The notes under the pieces were generated by a model, which was not told where the DNA came from, did no database searches, and saw only the letters and a program-made list of their open reading frames with translations. A program made the translations under genes and the position numbers. Shown here one piece after another: positions 1-6,351 of a stretch of 7,309 bases of DNA. This DNA is from Acidobacteriota bacterium (lineage in GTDB: Bacteria > Acidobacteriota > Terriglobia > Acidiferrales > UBA7541), in NCBI GenBank assembly GCA_003161195.1, contig PMOV01000125.1:8832-16140 (forward strand), given 5' to 3'. Every line of letters begins with the position of its first letter. Position 1 is the stretch's first letter.

Positions 1-1
1 G

Positions 2-607
2 GGCGTCGGTGCAAACGGCGGCGATGCGACAGTCGCTGTTGCGACGGGAGTGGACACGACACATGTTCAGGAAGCAGGCAGGGCATCGGGCAGGGAGCTG
101 GGCACCACTCGTGGCACGGCCATTAAGAAGGATGTAACGGCGACGTCGGCCGAGGCAGGGCCGGCGGCCGGGGTGGAAATGCTGGTCACGCCGAAAGAGG
201 GCGACGAACCGCTGCGCGTCGCGCTGCCTGCGGAAGTGTTAATGAGCACGCCGTCGATGGAGATGGCGTTGCGACGGTTGGCGCTGGTGCCGGGGGCGAA
301 AGCCTTACCGCACCATAAGATACGCGAGGAGCGGTTGGTGGTGGGTCCGCTACTGGAGCGGGTTACGCCGCAGCCGAGGCCGGAGGCCGTCGCCGCCGCG
401 GCGGGGGGCGAGCAGGTGGTGAGCGTGCGGGTCACGATCGAGGGCGACGGACACGTGTCGTACGTGGATCCGGTCAGCGGGCCGATGATGCTGATGCCGA
501 GCGTGATGGAGGCGGTGCGCGAGTGGAAGTTCGGGGCGAGCACGCTGGGCAAGGATGCGATACAAACGGAAGCCGATTTGACGATTAAATTCCGTCCCAA
601 GCGGTAA
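2..607 (+). CDS. TonB-family C-terminal domain protein (5' end outside window)
   Basis: The reading frame is open from position 2 to a TAA at 605-607, giving 201 visible residues. A GTG at 50 is a possible start, but the frame stays open upstream without an obvious ribosome site, so the gene most likely begins outside the window. The last 65 or so residues read as a TonB C-terminal domain: VVSVRVTIEGDGHV, then VSGP, then a hydrophobic helix ending AVREWKF, then a final strand DLTIKFRPKR. This follows the family pattern of strand, glycine turn, SG-P-L, AV--W-F, and closing strand. The preceding 135 residues are Ala/Gly/Pro-rich and look like a periplasmic linker. TonB proteins pass inner-membrane proton-motive energy to outer-membrane receptors by contacting the TonB box. 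The N-terminal membrane helix, or any fused domain, cannot be seen. The usual Pro after W-F is replaced (WKFGAS). Family confidence is good; the substrate served is unknown. Confidence 0.8.
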   Translation, partial: GVGANGGDATVAVATGVDTTHVQEAGRASGRELGTTRGTAIKKDVTATSAEAGPAAGVEMLVTPKEGDEPLRVALPAEVLMSTPSMEMALRRLALVPGAKALPHHKIREERLVVGPLLERVTPQPRPEAVAAAAGGEQVVSVRVTIEGDGHVSYVDPVSGPMMLMPSVMEAVREWKFGASTLGKDAIQTEADLTIKFRPKR

Positions 608-676
608 GCATATTCCATCCCAAATCGTGGGCAGCAGGGTGAACTGGCAGAGGGACGAGTTCGCAAAGAGTTGGGA

Positions 677-701
677 TTTTGCACGCCCGTAGTGTGCAAA
701 A
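677..701. promoter_or_regulatory. Inverted repeat, candidate enhancer-binding (UAS) site
   Basis: TTTTGCAC (677-684) and GTGCAAAA (694-701) are perfect 8-bp arms separated by 9 nt. The centre at 689 lies about 109 bp upstream of the start site predicted from the sigma-54 promoter at 772-787. That is within the usual distance for a dimeric bacterial enhancer-binding protein. PrsR, the sigma-54 activator linked to PEP-CTERM systems, is a plausible ligand, but this is inference. It could instead act as a weak terminator hairpin for the upstream gene. However, the stem is AT-rich at its base and no clean U-tract follows. Confidence 0.5.
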
Positions 702-743
702 CATTTTCCAATGCCACCAAGCGGGATGGACTCCACGCAATAA

Positions 744-756
744 AATCAATAACTTA
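744..756 (+). promoter_or_regulatory. Candidate IHF/HU bending site
   Basis: AATCAATAACTTA matches the proteobacterial IHF consensus WATCAANNNNTTR at every defined position. It lies between the inverted repeat at 677-701 and the -24 element at 773, near -48 of the predicted start. IHF commonly bends DNA there so that an upstream activator can reach sigma-54 polymerase. The surrounding 741-756 tract is AT-rich in otherwise GC-rich DNA. Whether this organism has a true IHF or only an HU-type protein is not visible. Confidence 0.45.
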
Positions 757-771
757 GCGGCTGTTTGGCTG

Positions 772-787
772 TGGTACGGGAAATGCT
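772..787 (+). promoter_or_regulatory. Sigma-54 (-24/-12) promoter
   Basis: TGGTACG-GGAA-ATGCT aligns with the sigma-54 consensus TGGYACG-N4-TTGCW. Only position 783 (A for T) departs from it. The invariant GG (773-774) and GC (785-786) are separated by exactly 10 nt. Setting C786 at -12 puts transcription start near 798, giving a leader of about 238 nt before the GTG at 1036. PEP-CTERM genes in several bacteria depend on sigma-54 and PrsR, so this promoter type suits the gene it precedes. Confidence 0.6.
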
Positions 788-799
788 GTATAGAAGTCA

Positions 800-812
800 A
801 CACAGACTGTGT
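800..812. repeat. 13-bp palindrome at the predicted transcription start
   Basis: ACACAG-A-CTGTGT has perfect 6-bp arms around one central base. It spans about +3 to +15 of the predicted sigma-54 transcript. Its position would suit a repressor operator, or a short 5'-end hairpin in the RNA. No known protein can be assigned. Confidence 0.35.
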
Positions 813-838
813 AGCGGTTGCGGTATTGCGGGAATTTG

Positions 839-869
839 TGCCTTGCGGCGGTGAGTTTGGGGCAAGGCA
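839..869 (+). repeat. 8-bp inverted repeat (leader hairpin)
   Basis: TGCCTTGC (839-846) and GCAAGGCA (862-869) are perfect 8-bp arms with a 15-nt spacer. In the predicted leader this would fold as a stable stem about 40 nt after the transcript start. No U-tract follows, so it is not a standard terminator. It could protect the 5' end of the mRNA or take part in leader control. No known riboswitch class was recognised. Confidence 0.4.
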
Positions 870-985
870 GAATGAACGCGGCGCACACAGCGAAAGAAGT
901 GGGAGCAATTTGAATTTCACTTCCAAAGTACGAGTTTTCTTTCAAATGGCGGGCATGTCCCCTGCCGATACGACTTATCAAGGTG

Positions 986-1004
986 CGATCCATGTTCCGG
1001 ATCG
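986..1004 (+). repeat. Short leader hairpin upstream of the GTG start
   Basis: CGATCC (986-991) and GGATCG (999-1004) form 6-bp arms around a 7-nt loop. The stem ends about 18 nt before the Shine-Dalgarno of the PEP-CTERM gene and does not cover it. It may hold the ribosome site open, or may be incidental. Confidence 0.3.
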
Positions 1005-1022
1005 GTCTAACGTTTACGAAAT

Positions 1023-1030
1023 AAAGGAGG
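1023..1030 (+). promoter_or_regulatory. Strong Shine-Dalgarno that fixes the GTG start
   Basis: AAAGGAGG lies 5 nt before GTG 1036 and is a near-complete anti-16S match. It selects this GTG over the in-frame ATG at 946, which would bury the signal peptide 30 residues into the protein. Confidence 0.8.
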
Positions 1031-1035
1031 CCAGC

Positions 1036-1821
1036 GTGAGAAACCTGGCATTTGCAGCAGGATTGGTTTTGGCGCTTAGCTTGGTTGCAGGCCCGGCGGT
1101 GCTGGCGGACACGACCGAACTACAGGACAGCTACATTTCGATCAGCGGCCCGGGGGGAAGCATCCTCGGGGCGAGTAGCGAGCTGTCGCCCTCAGGATCG
1201 GGCACCGGCTACAGCTACAGCTCGACGGGCTTCGACAACGGCTCGGGCTTTAGCAGCAGCACCTACGGGACGTATACCGTGAAGCTGACGGCTGCGGTCT
1301 CGGGGACGTACAAGATCGCGGGTTACTTTGACGCAGAGTTGACACTGCCGTACTTTAACGAATATGCGGCCGTCAACGGCTCCGCAGCCTCGGGCCAGAG
1401 CTACGAAGTGGGCGATCCGCAAACTTCGACCATCGTTGCCGACACGTTGGCCAATGCGCTGACCAACGTGAATGGCATTCCCCAGGGGACGGATAACGAG
1501 GTTGGCAAAGGCACCAACGGTGACGTGTCCTTTGCCATGAATTTCAGCGAGGTCCTGGTTGCGGGCGACGTGGAGACGGTGACGTTTGCCATCACCACGA
1601 CGAATCCCGGAGGGTTTAACATCGAGCAGGTTCACCCGGTCGACGGGGAGAACAACGCACAAACAGTAGCGTACTTCGCCGCTGCGGAATCCGTAGTGGC
1701 GCCTGGGTGCACGGTGAACTGCGGGCCGCCGCCACCGCCCGGCATGCCGGAACCTGGTTCGCTCGTGCTGCTCGGAACCGCACTCGGACTCTTGGGCGTC
1801 GCAAAGAAGTTCGCGAATTAA
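1036..1821 (+). CDS. PEP-CTERM sorting-domain secreted protein
   Basis: This is a 261-residue exported protein. Residues 1-24 form a signal peptide (MRNLAFAAG, a hydrophobic core, then AVLA before DTTE). Residues 25-220 are rich in Ser, Thr, Gly, Asn and Tyr, with alternating hydrophobic residues that suggest a beta-sandwich. No named domain was recognised. A CTVNC pair (225, 229) and a run of five prolines (231-235) lead into the sorting signal at 237-261: PEP at 238-240, a hydrophobic helix (SLVLLGTALGLLGVA), then a short basic tail with KK. PEP-CTERM proteins are recognised by exosortase, which cleaves at the PEP motif, and are usually tied to exopolysaccharide or surface matrix. The only oddity is the modest tail, with two Lys rather than several Arg. 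A sigma-54-type promoter and a long leader precede it, and the toroid-protein gene follows 114 nt downstream. The sorting class is confident; the specific role is unknown. Confidence 0.88.
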   Translation: MRNLAFAAGLVLALSLVAGPAVLADTTELQDSYISISGPGGSILGASSELSPSGSGTGYSYSSTGFDNGSGFSSSTYGTYTVKLTAAVSGTYKIAGYFDAELTLPYFNEYAAVNGSAASGQSYEVGDPQTSTIVADTLANALTNVNGIPQGTDNEVGKGTNGDVSFAMNFSEVLVAGDVETVTFAITTTNPGGFNIEQVHPVDGENNAQTVAYFAAAESVVAPGCTVNCGPPPPPGMPEPGSLVLLGTALGLLGVAKKFAN

Positions 1822-1846
1822 TTCCTGTAAGTACGAACGGGTTTGG

Positions 1847-1870
1847 CGAGGGAGCCCCCACGCTCCCTCG
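1847..1870 (+). terminator. Intergenic 9-bp hairpin, possible partial terminator or processing site
   Basis: CGAGGGAGC (1847-1855) and GCTCCCTCG (1862-1870) pair perfectly over 9 bp around a 6-nt loop, 25 nt after the PEP-CTERM stop codon. The next bases (ATTCGAAG) lack a U-tract, so full intrinsic termination is unlikely. The stem could stabilise the 3' end of the upstream message or lower expression of the downstream gene within one transcript. No separate promoter was recognised between it and the next gene. Confidence 0.45.
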
Positions 1871-1935
1871 ATTCGAAGAAACTGCGTGACCGTAAGACCG
1901 CTCCCACGGAAAGTGGCGAGCGCTGGAGGGGGAGA

Positions 1936-4164
1936 ATGAAATTAATTTTGAGCAAGCGCACGTGGTGTATTTTGGCCGTAGCAGCACTCTTCCTAGCTCT
2001 GCCGCACTCGCTACCGGCTGCCACGGTGACGGTGCTGGTGGTTTCCGTGGATCCTCTGAATCCGACGTTCCCGCACACGGCGTACGCCACCTCGGGCACG
2101 ACGGAAGCGTCGATTGTGCTGGGCGCGACGGTTCCCAGCGCGGTGGGTTCGAGTGATTCGTTTACGTATAGCTGGACTTTCGGCGACGGCACGTCGCAGG
2201 CAGCCGCTCCAGTGACCAACCCTTATGACATTTCGGCGACGCATCAGTATCCGGCTTCGGCGGCTCCGGGAACGGCGTGGCAAGCCACGATCACGGTGAA
2301 AGACACCACCACGAGCACCAGCGGCAGCGCGACTTATTATGTGACGCAGGAACTGAACAACCTCAATTCGCGGGTAAACGTAGCGATCGATTGGGGCCTG
2401 TGGTACATGCACCAGACGATGTGGCGCAACACGACGACGGTGGGCACGACGAACGTGAATTGGGGCGGGTGGGACACCCAGACGTACAGCTGCCCGACGA
2501 TAAACGGCAACGCTTGGGACTGCGACTACTACGGCGTGATCAACGCAAGCAACGTGCAGGCGTTTGAGGTGAGCGGCCACTTGGCGAATGGACCTGCCAG
2601 CGACCCGTTCACGGACGATGTGGCGCGTGGGCTCGCGCGCATGACCGTGTTCCTGGCGAGCGAAGCCACTTCGCCGATCGTATATCAATACAATCCGGCG
2701 ACGGCGAGTTACACGTGCGCCGACGGCAGCGTGCCGCAGACGACCGATTTGGGTGCGTGCACCGGACACGGAGGGCAACATCAGTACAACGCTGGCGCCA
2801 CTTCGTGCACTGCGCCGCCGTGCAGCGTGACCTACGACGGCAACTCCAACAGCCTGATGACCTACAGCAACGACGGGTCCGGTGAATATACGTACACCAC
2901 GTCGCCGTTCCTCGATGCCCTGATCGCCAGCGGAACGCCGAATGCGAAGGCCGTGACGGGTGGCCCGGGCATTTTGGGCGCAACCTACCAGAACATTGTG
3001 CAGGACATTCTGGACTTTTACGGCTACTCCCAGTACGGATACGACTATGACGTCTCGCAGGGCTACACGCGGGGCTACGCAGGCAGCGACCAAGGCGGCG
3101 CCTGGCTGTATGGTCCGCAGCAGGGCGACGACAATTCGACGTCCCAGTGGGCGGCCATTGGATACATTTCCGGCGCTCGCGGGTTTGGCATCAACACGCC
3201 AAAGGCGATCACCGATTTCAACAACGTGTGGATTACCAACGCGCAGGACGTGACCGATCCGGCGCCCACGGGCGCGGATCCGTATAATGTTGGCGACGAC
3301 CTTGGAGCCTACGGCTACCGCGGCTCATTCGCTTATTCCAACGCGTGGGGCGCATTCGCGGTTACGCCTTCCGGCTTGGTGCAAATGGCCATGGACGGCA
3401 TCGGCCGCACGACCAATACAGCGTTTGGCGATGCCAGCAGCGCTTTCGACCAGCGCTGGAACAACACCGAGACGTTCTACGCAGACAACTTCTGCAATTC
3501 CTCGACCAGCGCATACTACAATCCGAAGGAATATGCCTACGGCATGTACTCCTTCACCAAAGCCATGCTGCTGCACGATCCGAGCGGCTCGCTGTCTCCG
3601 ATTCAGTTTCTGCGGACGCAGACGCCCGGCGTGCTGCCCGGAAACGCCAGCACGACTCCCCCGGCTCCCGTGAACACCATTGACTGGTACGCGGCGGTTT
3701 CTCCGGCCAACGGCGGCACCGACGTTTGCGACGGAGTCGCGCAAACCCTGGTTAGCTACCAGCAGGCCCCGCCCGACGGCAGCTTTGATGGGCACTGGTA
3801 TGGCAATAACTACGATGACCCGCAGAATAACTTTGAAACTGCGTGGGCAATCATCATGCTGCGCAAGACGGTGTTCGTGACCTGCATTAACAACCTGTAC
3901 GGCCAAGGAACCGCTGGGCATGGAACCCTCAAGCCTGCGCGCATCGACCTGACGTGGTCCGGCCAGACGAACGCCACCTCGTATCACATACTGCGCAGTA
4001 CCACAAACGGCGGCCCGTATACACAAGTCGGAACTTCCACGATCACCGGTTACTCGGACACGAGCGGCTTGGTCAACGGAGACACGTACTACTACGTGGT
4101 GCAGCCGGTCAACGGTTCGAACGAAATCTGCCAGTCGAACCAGGAACCGGTCACCATACCTTAA
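1936..4164 (+). CDS. Secreted PKD / alpha-alpha-toroid / FN3-like protein
   Basis: The product is 742 residues, started at ATG 1936 because GGAGGGGGAG (1925-1934) precedes it and a signal peptide begins there (KLILSKR, hydrophobic core, cleavage near PAA at 27-29). The frame is open 31 codons further upstream, but that stretch is charged and would displace the signal. Residues 45-125 look like a PKD domain (YSWTFGDG at 78-85, later a HQY-P strand and ITVKD). Residues 145-650 have the helix-pair rhythm of an alpha/alpha toroid, as in squalene/terpene cyclases, prenyltransferases and complement-like thioester domains. Examples are WGLWYMHQTMWR (153-164), QNIVQDILDFYG (352-363), GDDNSTSQWAAIGY (397-410), EYAYGMYSFTKAMLL (532-546) and NNFETAWAIIML (631-642). 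The cyclase DXDD catalytic motif and a thioester CxEQ were not seen, so a binding or structural role is likelier than catalysis. Residues 665-735 resemble a fibronectin-III domain (DLTWSG, YHILRS, YYYVVQPVN). Ten cysteines in the mature part suggest disulfides. It has no PEP-CTERM tail. Function unknown. Confidence 0.82.
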   Translation: MKLILSKRTWCILAVAALFLALPHSLPAATVTVLVVSVDPLNPTFPHTAYATSGTTEASIVLGATVPSAVGSSDSFTYSWTFGDGTSQAAAPVTNPYDISATHQYPASAAPGTAWQATITVKDTTTSTSGSATYYVTQELNNLNSRVNVAIDWGLWYMHQTMWRNTTTVGTTNVNWGGWDTQTYSCPTINGNAWDCDYYGVINASNVQAFEVSGHLANGPASDPFTDDVARGLARMTVFLASEATSPIVYQYNPATASYTCADGSVPQTTDLGACTGHGGQHQYNAGATSCTAPPCSVTYDGNSNSLMTYSNDGSGEYTYTTSPFLDALIASGTPNAKAVTGGPGILGATYQNIVQDILDFYGYSQYGYDYDVSQGYTRGYAGSDQGGAWLYGPQQGDDNSTSQWAAIGYISGARGFGINTPKAITDFNNVWITNAQDVTDPAPTGADPYNVGDDLGAYGYRGSFAYSNAWGAFAVTPSGLVQMAMDGIGRTTNTAFGDASSAFDQRWNNTETFYADNFCNSSTSAYYNPKEYAYGMYSFTKAMLLHDPSGSLSPIQFLRTQTPGVLPGNASTTPPAPVNTIDWYAAVSPANGGTDVCDGVAQTLVSYQQAPPDGSFDGHWYGNNYDDPQNNFETAWAIIMLRKTVFVTCINNLYGQGTAGHGTLKPARIDLTWSGQTNATSYHILRSTTNGGPYTQVGTSTITGYSDTSGLVNGDTYYYVVQPVNGSNEICQSNQEPVTIP

Positions 4165-4202
4165 AACGCGGGGAGGCGCTGGTTCAGCGAACCCGACTAC
4201 CG

Positions 4203-4245
4203 GGCCCTCGAGTCGACGAAAGTCGCACCCGAGGGCCTTTTTCTT
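4203..4245 (+). terminator. Intrinsic terminator after the toroid-protein gene
   Basis: GGCCCTCG (4203-4210) pairs with CGAGGGCC (4230-4237), followed directly by TTTTTCTT (4238-4245). Inside the loop, CGAC (4214-4217) and GTCG (4222-4225) form a second short stem capped by a GAAA tetraloop. The stem, U-tract and position 38 nt past the stop codon make this a clear Rho-independent terminator. It marks the end of the upstream unit and implies a separate promoter for the gene at 4327. No convincing -35/-10 or -24/-12 pair was found in 4246-4326. Confidence 0.88.
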
Positions 4246-4326
4246 GGTGAACGAACAACCTGGTTTGGACTATCTTGGAGCAGTTCGAAACCGCGACTAC
4301 ATCCATTTTTCCGGCTGGAGGCTAAG

Positions 4327-6135
4327 TTGGGTAAGCGACTGTGTGTTCTATTGCAAGTGTTCCTGTTGAGCGGCTTGATGGGTGGCCGGGTGAACGCGCA
4401 GACGACCCCGCCAGCGAAGCAACAGCAGGTGGTGTACATCTACCTGAATGCGCGACTGCTGGACCAGGTCAATATCGAGATGACGGAAGACCGGCTCCGA
4501 CGCCTGCTGCCGGAGATTGAAAAATTTCGCAAGGCGCATCCGGAGGCGCACGTCTCCGCGGTGCTGTTTTTTTCCGGCGCCTCGAGCGATGCCTTGGCGC
4601 AGCGCAACGGCAAGACGCACATCGTGGATATGGTGAAAGCGGCAATCCAGCATGGCAGCGTGGAAGCGGGCTATGACGGGAGCAGCGAGCCGACTTATGA
4701 TACGCGTCCGATGCTGGATTTTGCCACCGCGAAGAGTGTGGGCGATCGCTGGGAAGTGCGCGCGAAGGCGGCAGAAGAGATATTGACGGAGGCGCGCAAT
4801 CCGGTTACCGGCGCGCCATTGCCCGGGAAAACTGGCGGGCTTGCGCGGATGCAAGAAGTTTTTGGCGCGGCGACGTGCATTACCGGAGTGGCGCCGAGGG
4901 TGAGCGTGGCTCCCGCGGTCAAGACGGGCCCGGGATCTATCCCGCCTAAGGTTCCGACGCCCCAGACGCCACTGCCGATGATCGTGCCGGAACTTGGCGG
5001 GGATTCTGAGACGCTATCGGTGCTTCGGCGCCTTAACACTACTGCCGTGATGTATGGGCTGGCGGAAGATAATCCTGCCTCGCTGCCAGGCTATGGCGGG
5101 GCGCTACAAGGGTTTGGCGCGGCGGTGAGCCCGATTCCCACAACGGCGCCGGAAATCTATTGGCAGGACAACGTGCTGCGGACTTCGGAAGAGAGCAATC
5201 CATCGGAAGCGGCCGAAGAGCGCGACCACGGCTATGACGGGTTGGACGGCCTGAAAGACGACTTCAAGAACTTAAACCGCGCAAAAATTCATGTGGTGCA
5301 CGTGGAGTTGGCGGACGACCGCTATTATCTGAAGCACGAATTCGCCAAGGAATCGGAGTATCCGCTGCAGTATGCATATGCGCACGTGGACAAACCAAAG
5401 CTGCCCGCGGAGCAGTTATTGGGCACGAAGGAAGTGGACGCCTGGTACGCCAAGGAGGAGGCCGCGCTGCAGTGGCTCACGGGCGAATGGCTGCCGGCGA
5501 ATCCGGGGAGCCGGTTTGTTTCGAATGCCGATTTGAAGAGCATGACCGAGCCCAGCACGGGCTTCAGCATTTCCGTGGCGGCGCTGCAGGCGGACCTGAA
5601 GGACCAGCTCGAGCAGTGGACGAAGAGCACCTACCCGCCGACGTACTTCCACGCGGGAGGGCACTATCTCTCGCTGGCGGACCTGTTTCAGGTGTTGACC
5701 GATGCCCTGGGCACCTTGGACCGCACGGGCAAGCTACCGGAGAGCGTCACAGTGGCGCCGGTGTATGGGCCGGTGTACACGGTGACTGGACACGGGCCGA
5801 ATGTGGGCGAGGTAAGCGTGGCGTCGATCACCCATTTTTGCGCCGGACTGATGGACACTTTGCATGACACAAAAGGCGGCTCGCCGATTCCGAACAACAC
5901 CATCCCGAATGAGGTGAAGGTGGATAACGTGGGGATGAACGCGGCGCAGTTCCTGCTGTTGATGCTGAAGGCGCTGGAGGCGCCCCCGGGGGATCAGAAG
6001 ATTGGCGTGAAGATGAATTATATGTTCCCCGGGCAAGCGCAGCTGATGCCCAAGACGCGCATCATGGGTGAAATGGGGGCGATGTGGACGGTGAAACCAG
6101 CCCCGTTGAGCAACGCAGCGGTGGCTGCCAAGTAG
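4327..6135 (+). CDS. Secreted protein with C-terminal repeats resembling pseudomurein-binding repeats
   Basis: The product is 602 residues. The TTG at 4327 is chosen because TGGAGG (4316-4321) lies 5 nt upstream and the resulting N-terminus is a clean signal peptide (GKR, hydrophobic core, cleavage after RVNA at 24). The nearest in-frame ATG (4378) would remove the hydrophobic core. Residues 34-260 alternate strands and helices (VVYIYLNARLL, VSAVLFFSG, then VEAGYDGSSEPTYDTRP) and suggest a metal-dependent-deacetylase-like or other alpha/beta barrel. However, the usual NodB Asp-Asp and His motifs are not evident. Residues 200-222 are a proline-rich linker. From about 436 there are two similar units: HYLSLADLFQVLTDAL with GKLPESVTV (446-476), and VASITHFCAGLMDTL with NTIPNEVKV, ending in QFLLLMLKAL (497-550). 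This pattern of helix, L/IP--V-V and next helix resembles pseudomurein-binding repeats known from archaeal wall enzymes. It is probably a cell-surface polysaccharide protein, but no enzymatic activity can be claimed. It is transcribed apart from the upstream gene because of the terminator at 4203-4245. Confidence 0.75.
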   Translation: MGKRLCVLLQVFLLSGLMGGRVNAQTTPPAKQQQVVYIYLNARLLDQVNIEMTEDRLRRLLPEIEKFRKAHPEAHVSAVLFFSGASSDALAQRNGKTHIVDMVKAAIQHGSVEAGYDGSSEPTYDTRPMLDFATAKSVGDRWEVRAKAAEEILTEARNPVTGAPLPGKTGGLARMQEVFGAATCITGVAPRVSVAPAVKTGPGSIPPKVPTPQTPLPMIVPELGGDSETLSVLRRLNTTAVMYGLAEDNPASLPGYGGALQGFGAAVSPIPTTAPEIYWQDNVLRTSEESNPSEAAEERDHGYDGLDGLKDDFKNLNRAKIHVVHVELADDRYYLKHEFAKESEYPLQYAYAHVDKPKLPAEQLLGTKEVDAWYAKEEAALQWLTGEWLPANPGSRFVSNADLKSMTEPSTGFSISVAALQADLKDQLEQWTKSTYPPTYFHAGGHYLSLADLFQVLTDALGTLDRTGKLPESVTVAPVYGPVYTVTGHGPNVGEVSVASITHFCAGLMDTLHDTKGGSPIPNNTIPNEVKVDNVGMNAAQFLLLMLKALEAPPGDQKIGVKMNYMFPGQAQLMPKTRIMGEMGAMWTVKPAPLSNAAVAAK

Positions 6136-6230
6136 CCGGATTCGTGCCGCAGAAATAGTGTGTACCGCCCACCGCAGGGCCCGCGAAGGGGTAGCGGAGT
6201 TGCGGATGCGCCGCGACATTGACGCATAAG

Positions 6231-6240
6231 AAGCGCGCTT
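6231..6240. repeat. 10-bp palindrome AAGCGCGCTT, partly repeated at 6419-6427
   Basis: AAGCGCGCTT is its own reverse complement. Nine of its bases, AGCGCGCTT, recur at 6419-6427. The first copy is centred about 126 bp upstream of the start predicted from the sigma-54-like site at 6335-6351, and the second falls in the predicted leader. It may be a regulator site, but GC-rich DNA makes short palindromes of this kind fairly common. Confidence 0.25.
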
Positions 6241-6334
6241 TGGCAAGAAGCGGAAAGGAATTGCCCACTGTTGCCTCCGGGGTGCGCTAAATCGATATAA
6301 GTTCTTTATTTTCTTTGCGTTGATTCGTGACAGG

Positions 6335-6351
6335 TTGGCGACAGGATTGCA
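6335..6351 (+). promoter_or_regulatory. Second sigma-54-like promoter
   Basis: TTGGC-GAC-AGGA-TTGCA aligns with YTGGCACG-N4-TTGCW. Both cores, TTGGC (6335-6339) and TTGCA (6347-6351), are intact and the invariant GG (6337-6338) and GC (6349-6350) are 10 nt apart. The middle ACG reads GAC. Transcription would start near 6362, leaving a leader of about 190 nt before ATG 6552. No strong sigma-70 pair was found in the gap, which favours this site, but no clear activator site accompanies it. Confidence 0.4.

Larger units (their letters stand above)
608..1035 (+). other. 428-nt non-coding regulatory region and 5' leader
   Basis: No convincing gene lies in this gap. One frame happens to run open through it into the downstream gene, but it has no signal peptide or ribosome site until position 1036. 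The region is less GC-rich than the genes and holds, in order, an inverted repeat, an IHF-type motif, a sigma-54 promoter and three inverted repeats in the predicted leader. Each is listed separately. No clear intrinsic terminator follows the TonB gene. Confidence 0.7.

Noticed and set aside
872..913. 13-codon leader peptide (ATG 872 to TGA 911) with an AAGG just upstream
   Set aside because: The Shine-Dalgarno is weak, short-spaced and part of a hairpin arm. The codons show no run of one amino acid that would suggest attenuation.
679..1035. N-terminal extension of the PEP-CTERM gene through the upstream open frame
   Set aside because: It would bury the signal peptide. The strong Shine-Dalgarno at 1023-1030 points to the GTG at 1036, and the upstream stretch holds promoter signals.
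2011..3093. Long minus-strand open frame of 360 codons
   Set aside because: It is antisense to the toroid protein, Arg/Val/His-rich in the way of shadow frames in GC-rich genes, and has no recognisable domain.
1936..4164. Toroid protein as a squalene-hopene cyclase
   Set aside because: The DXDD catalytic motif is missing, the protein is exported by a signal peptide, and it carries PKD and FN3-like domains.
4246..4326. Promoter for the gene at 4327
   Set aside because: One must exist near here because of the upstream terminator, but no box pair scored well enough by eye to report.
6271..6301. Sigma-70 promoter TTGCCT - 19 nt - TATAAG
   Set aside because: The -35 box is poor and the spacing is longer than usual, so it cannot be separated from chance. 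It remains a weak alternative for the receptor gene.
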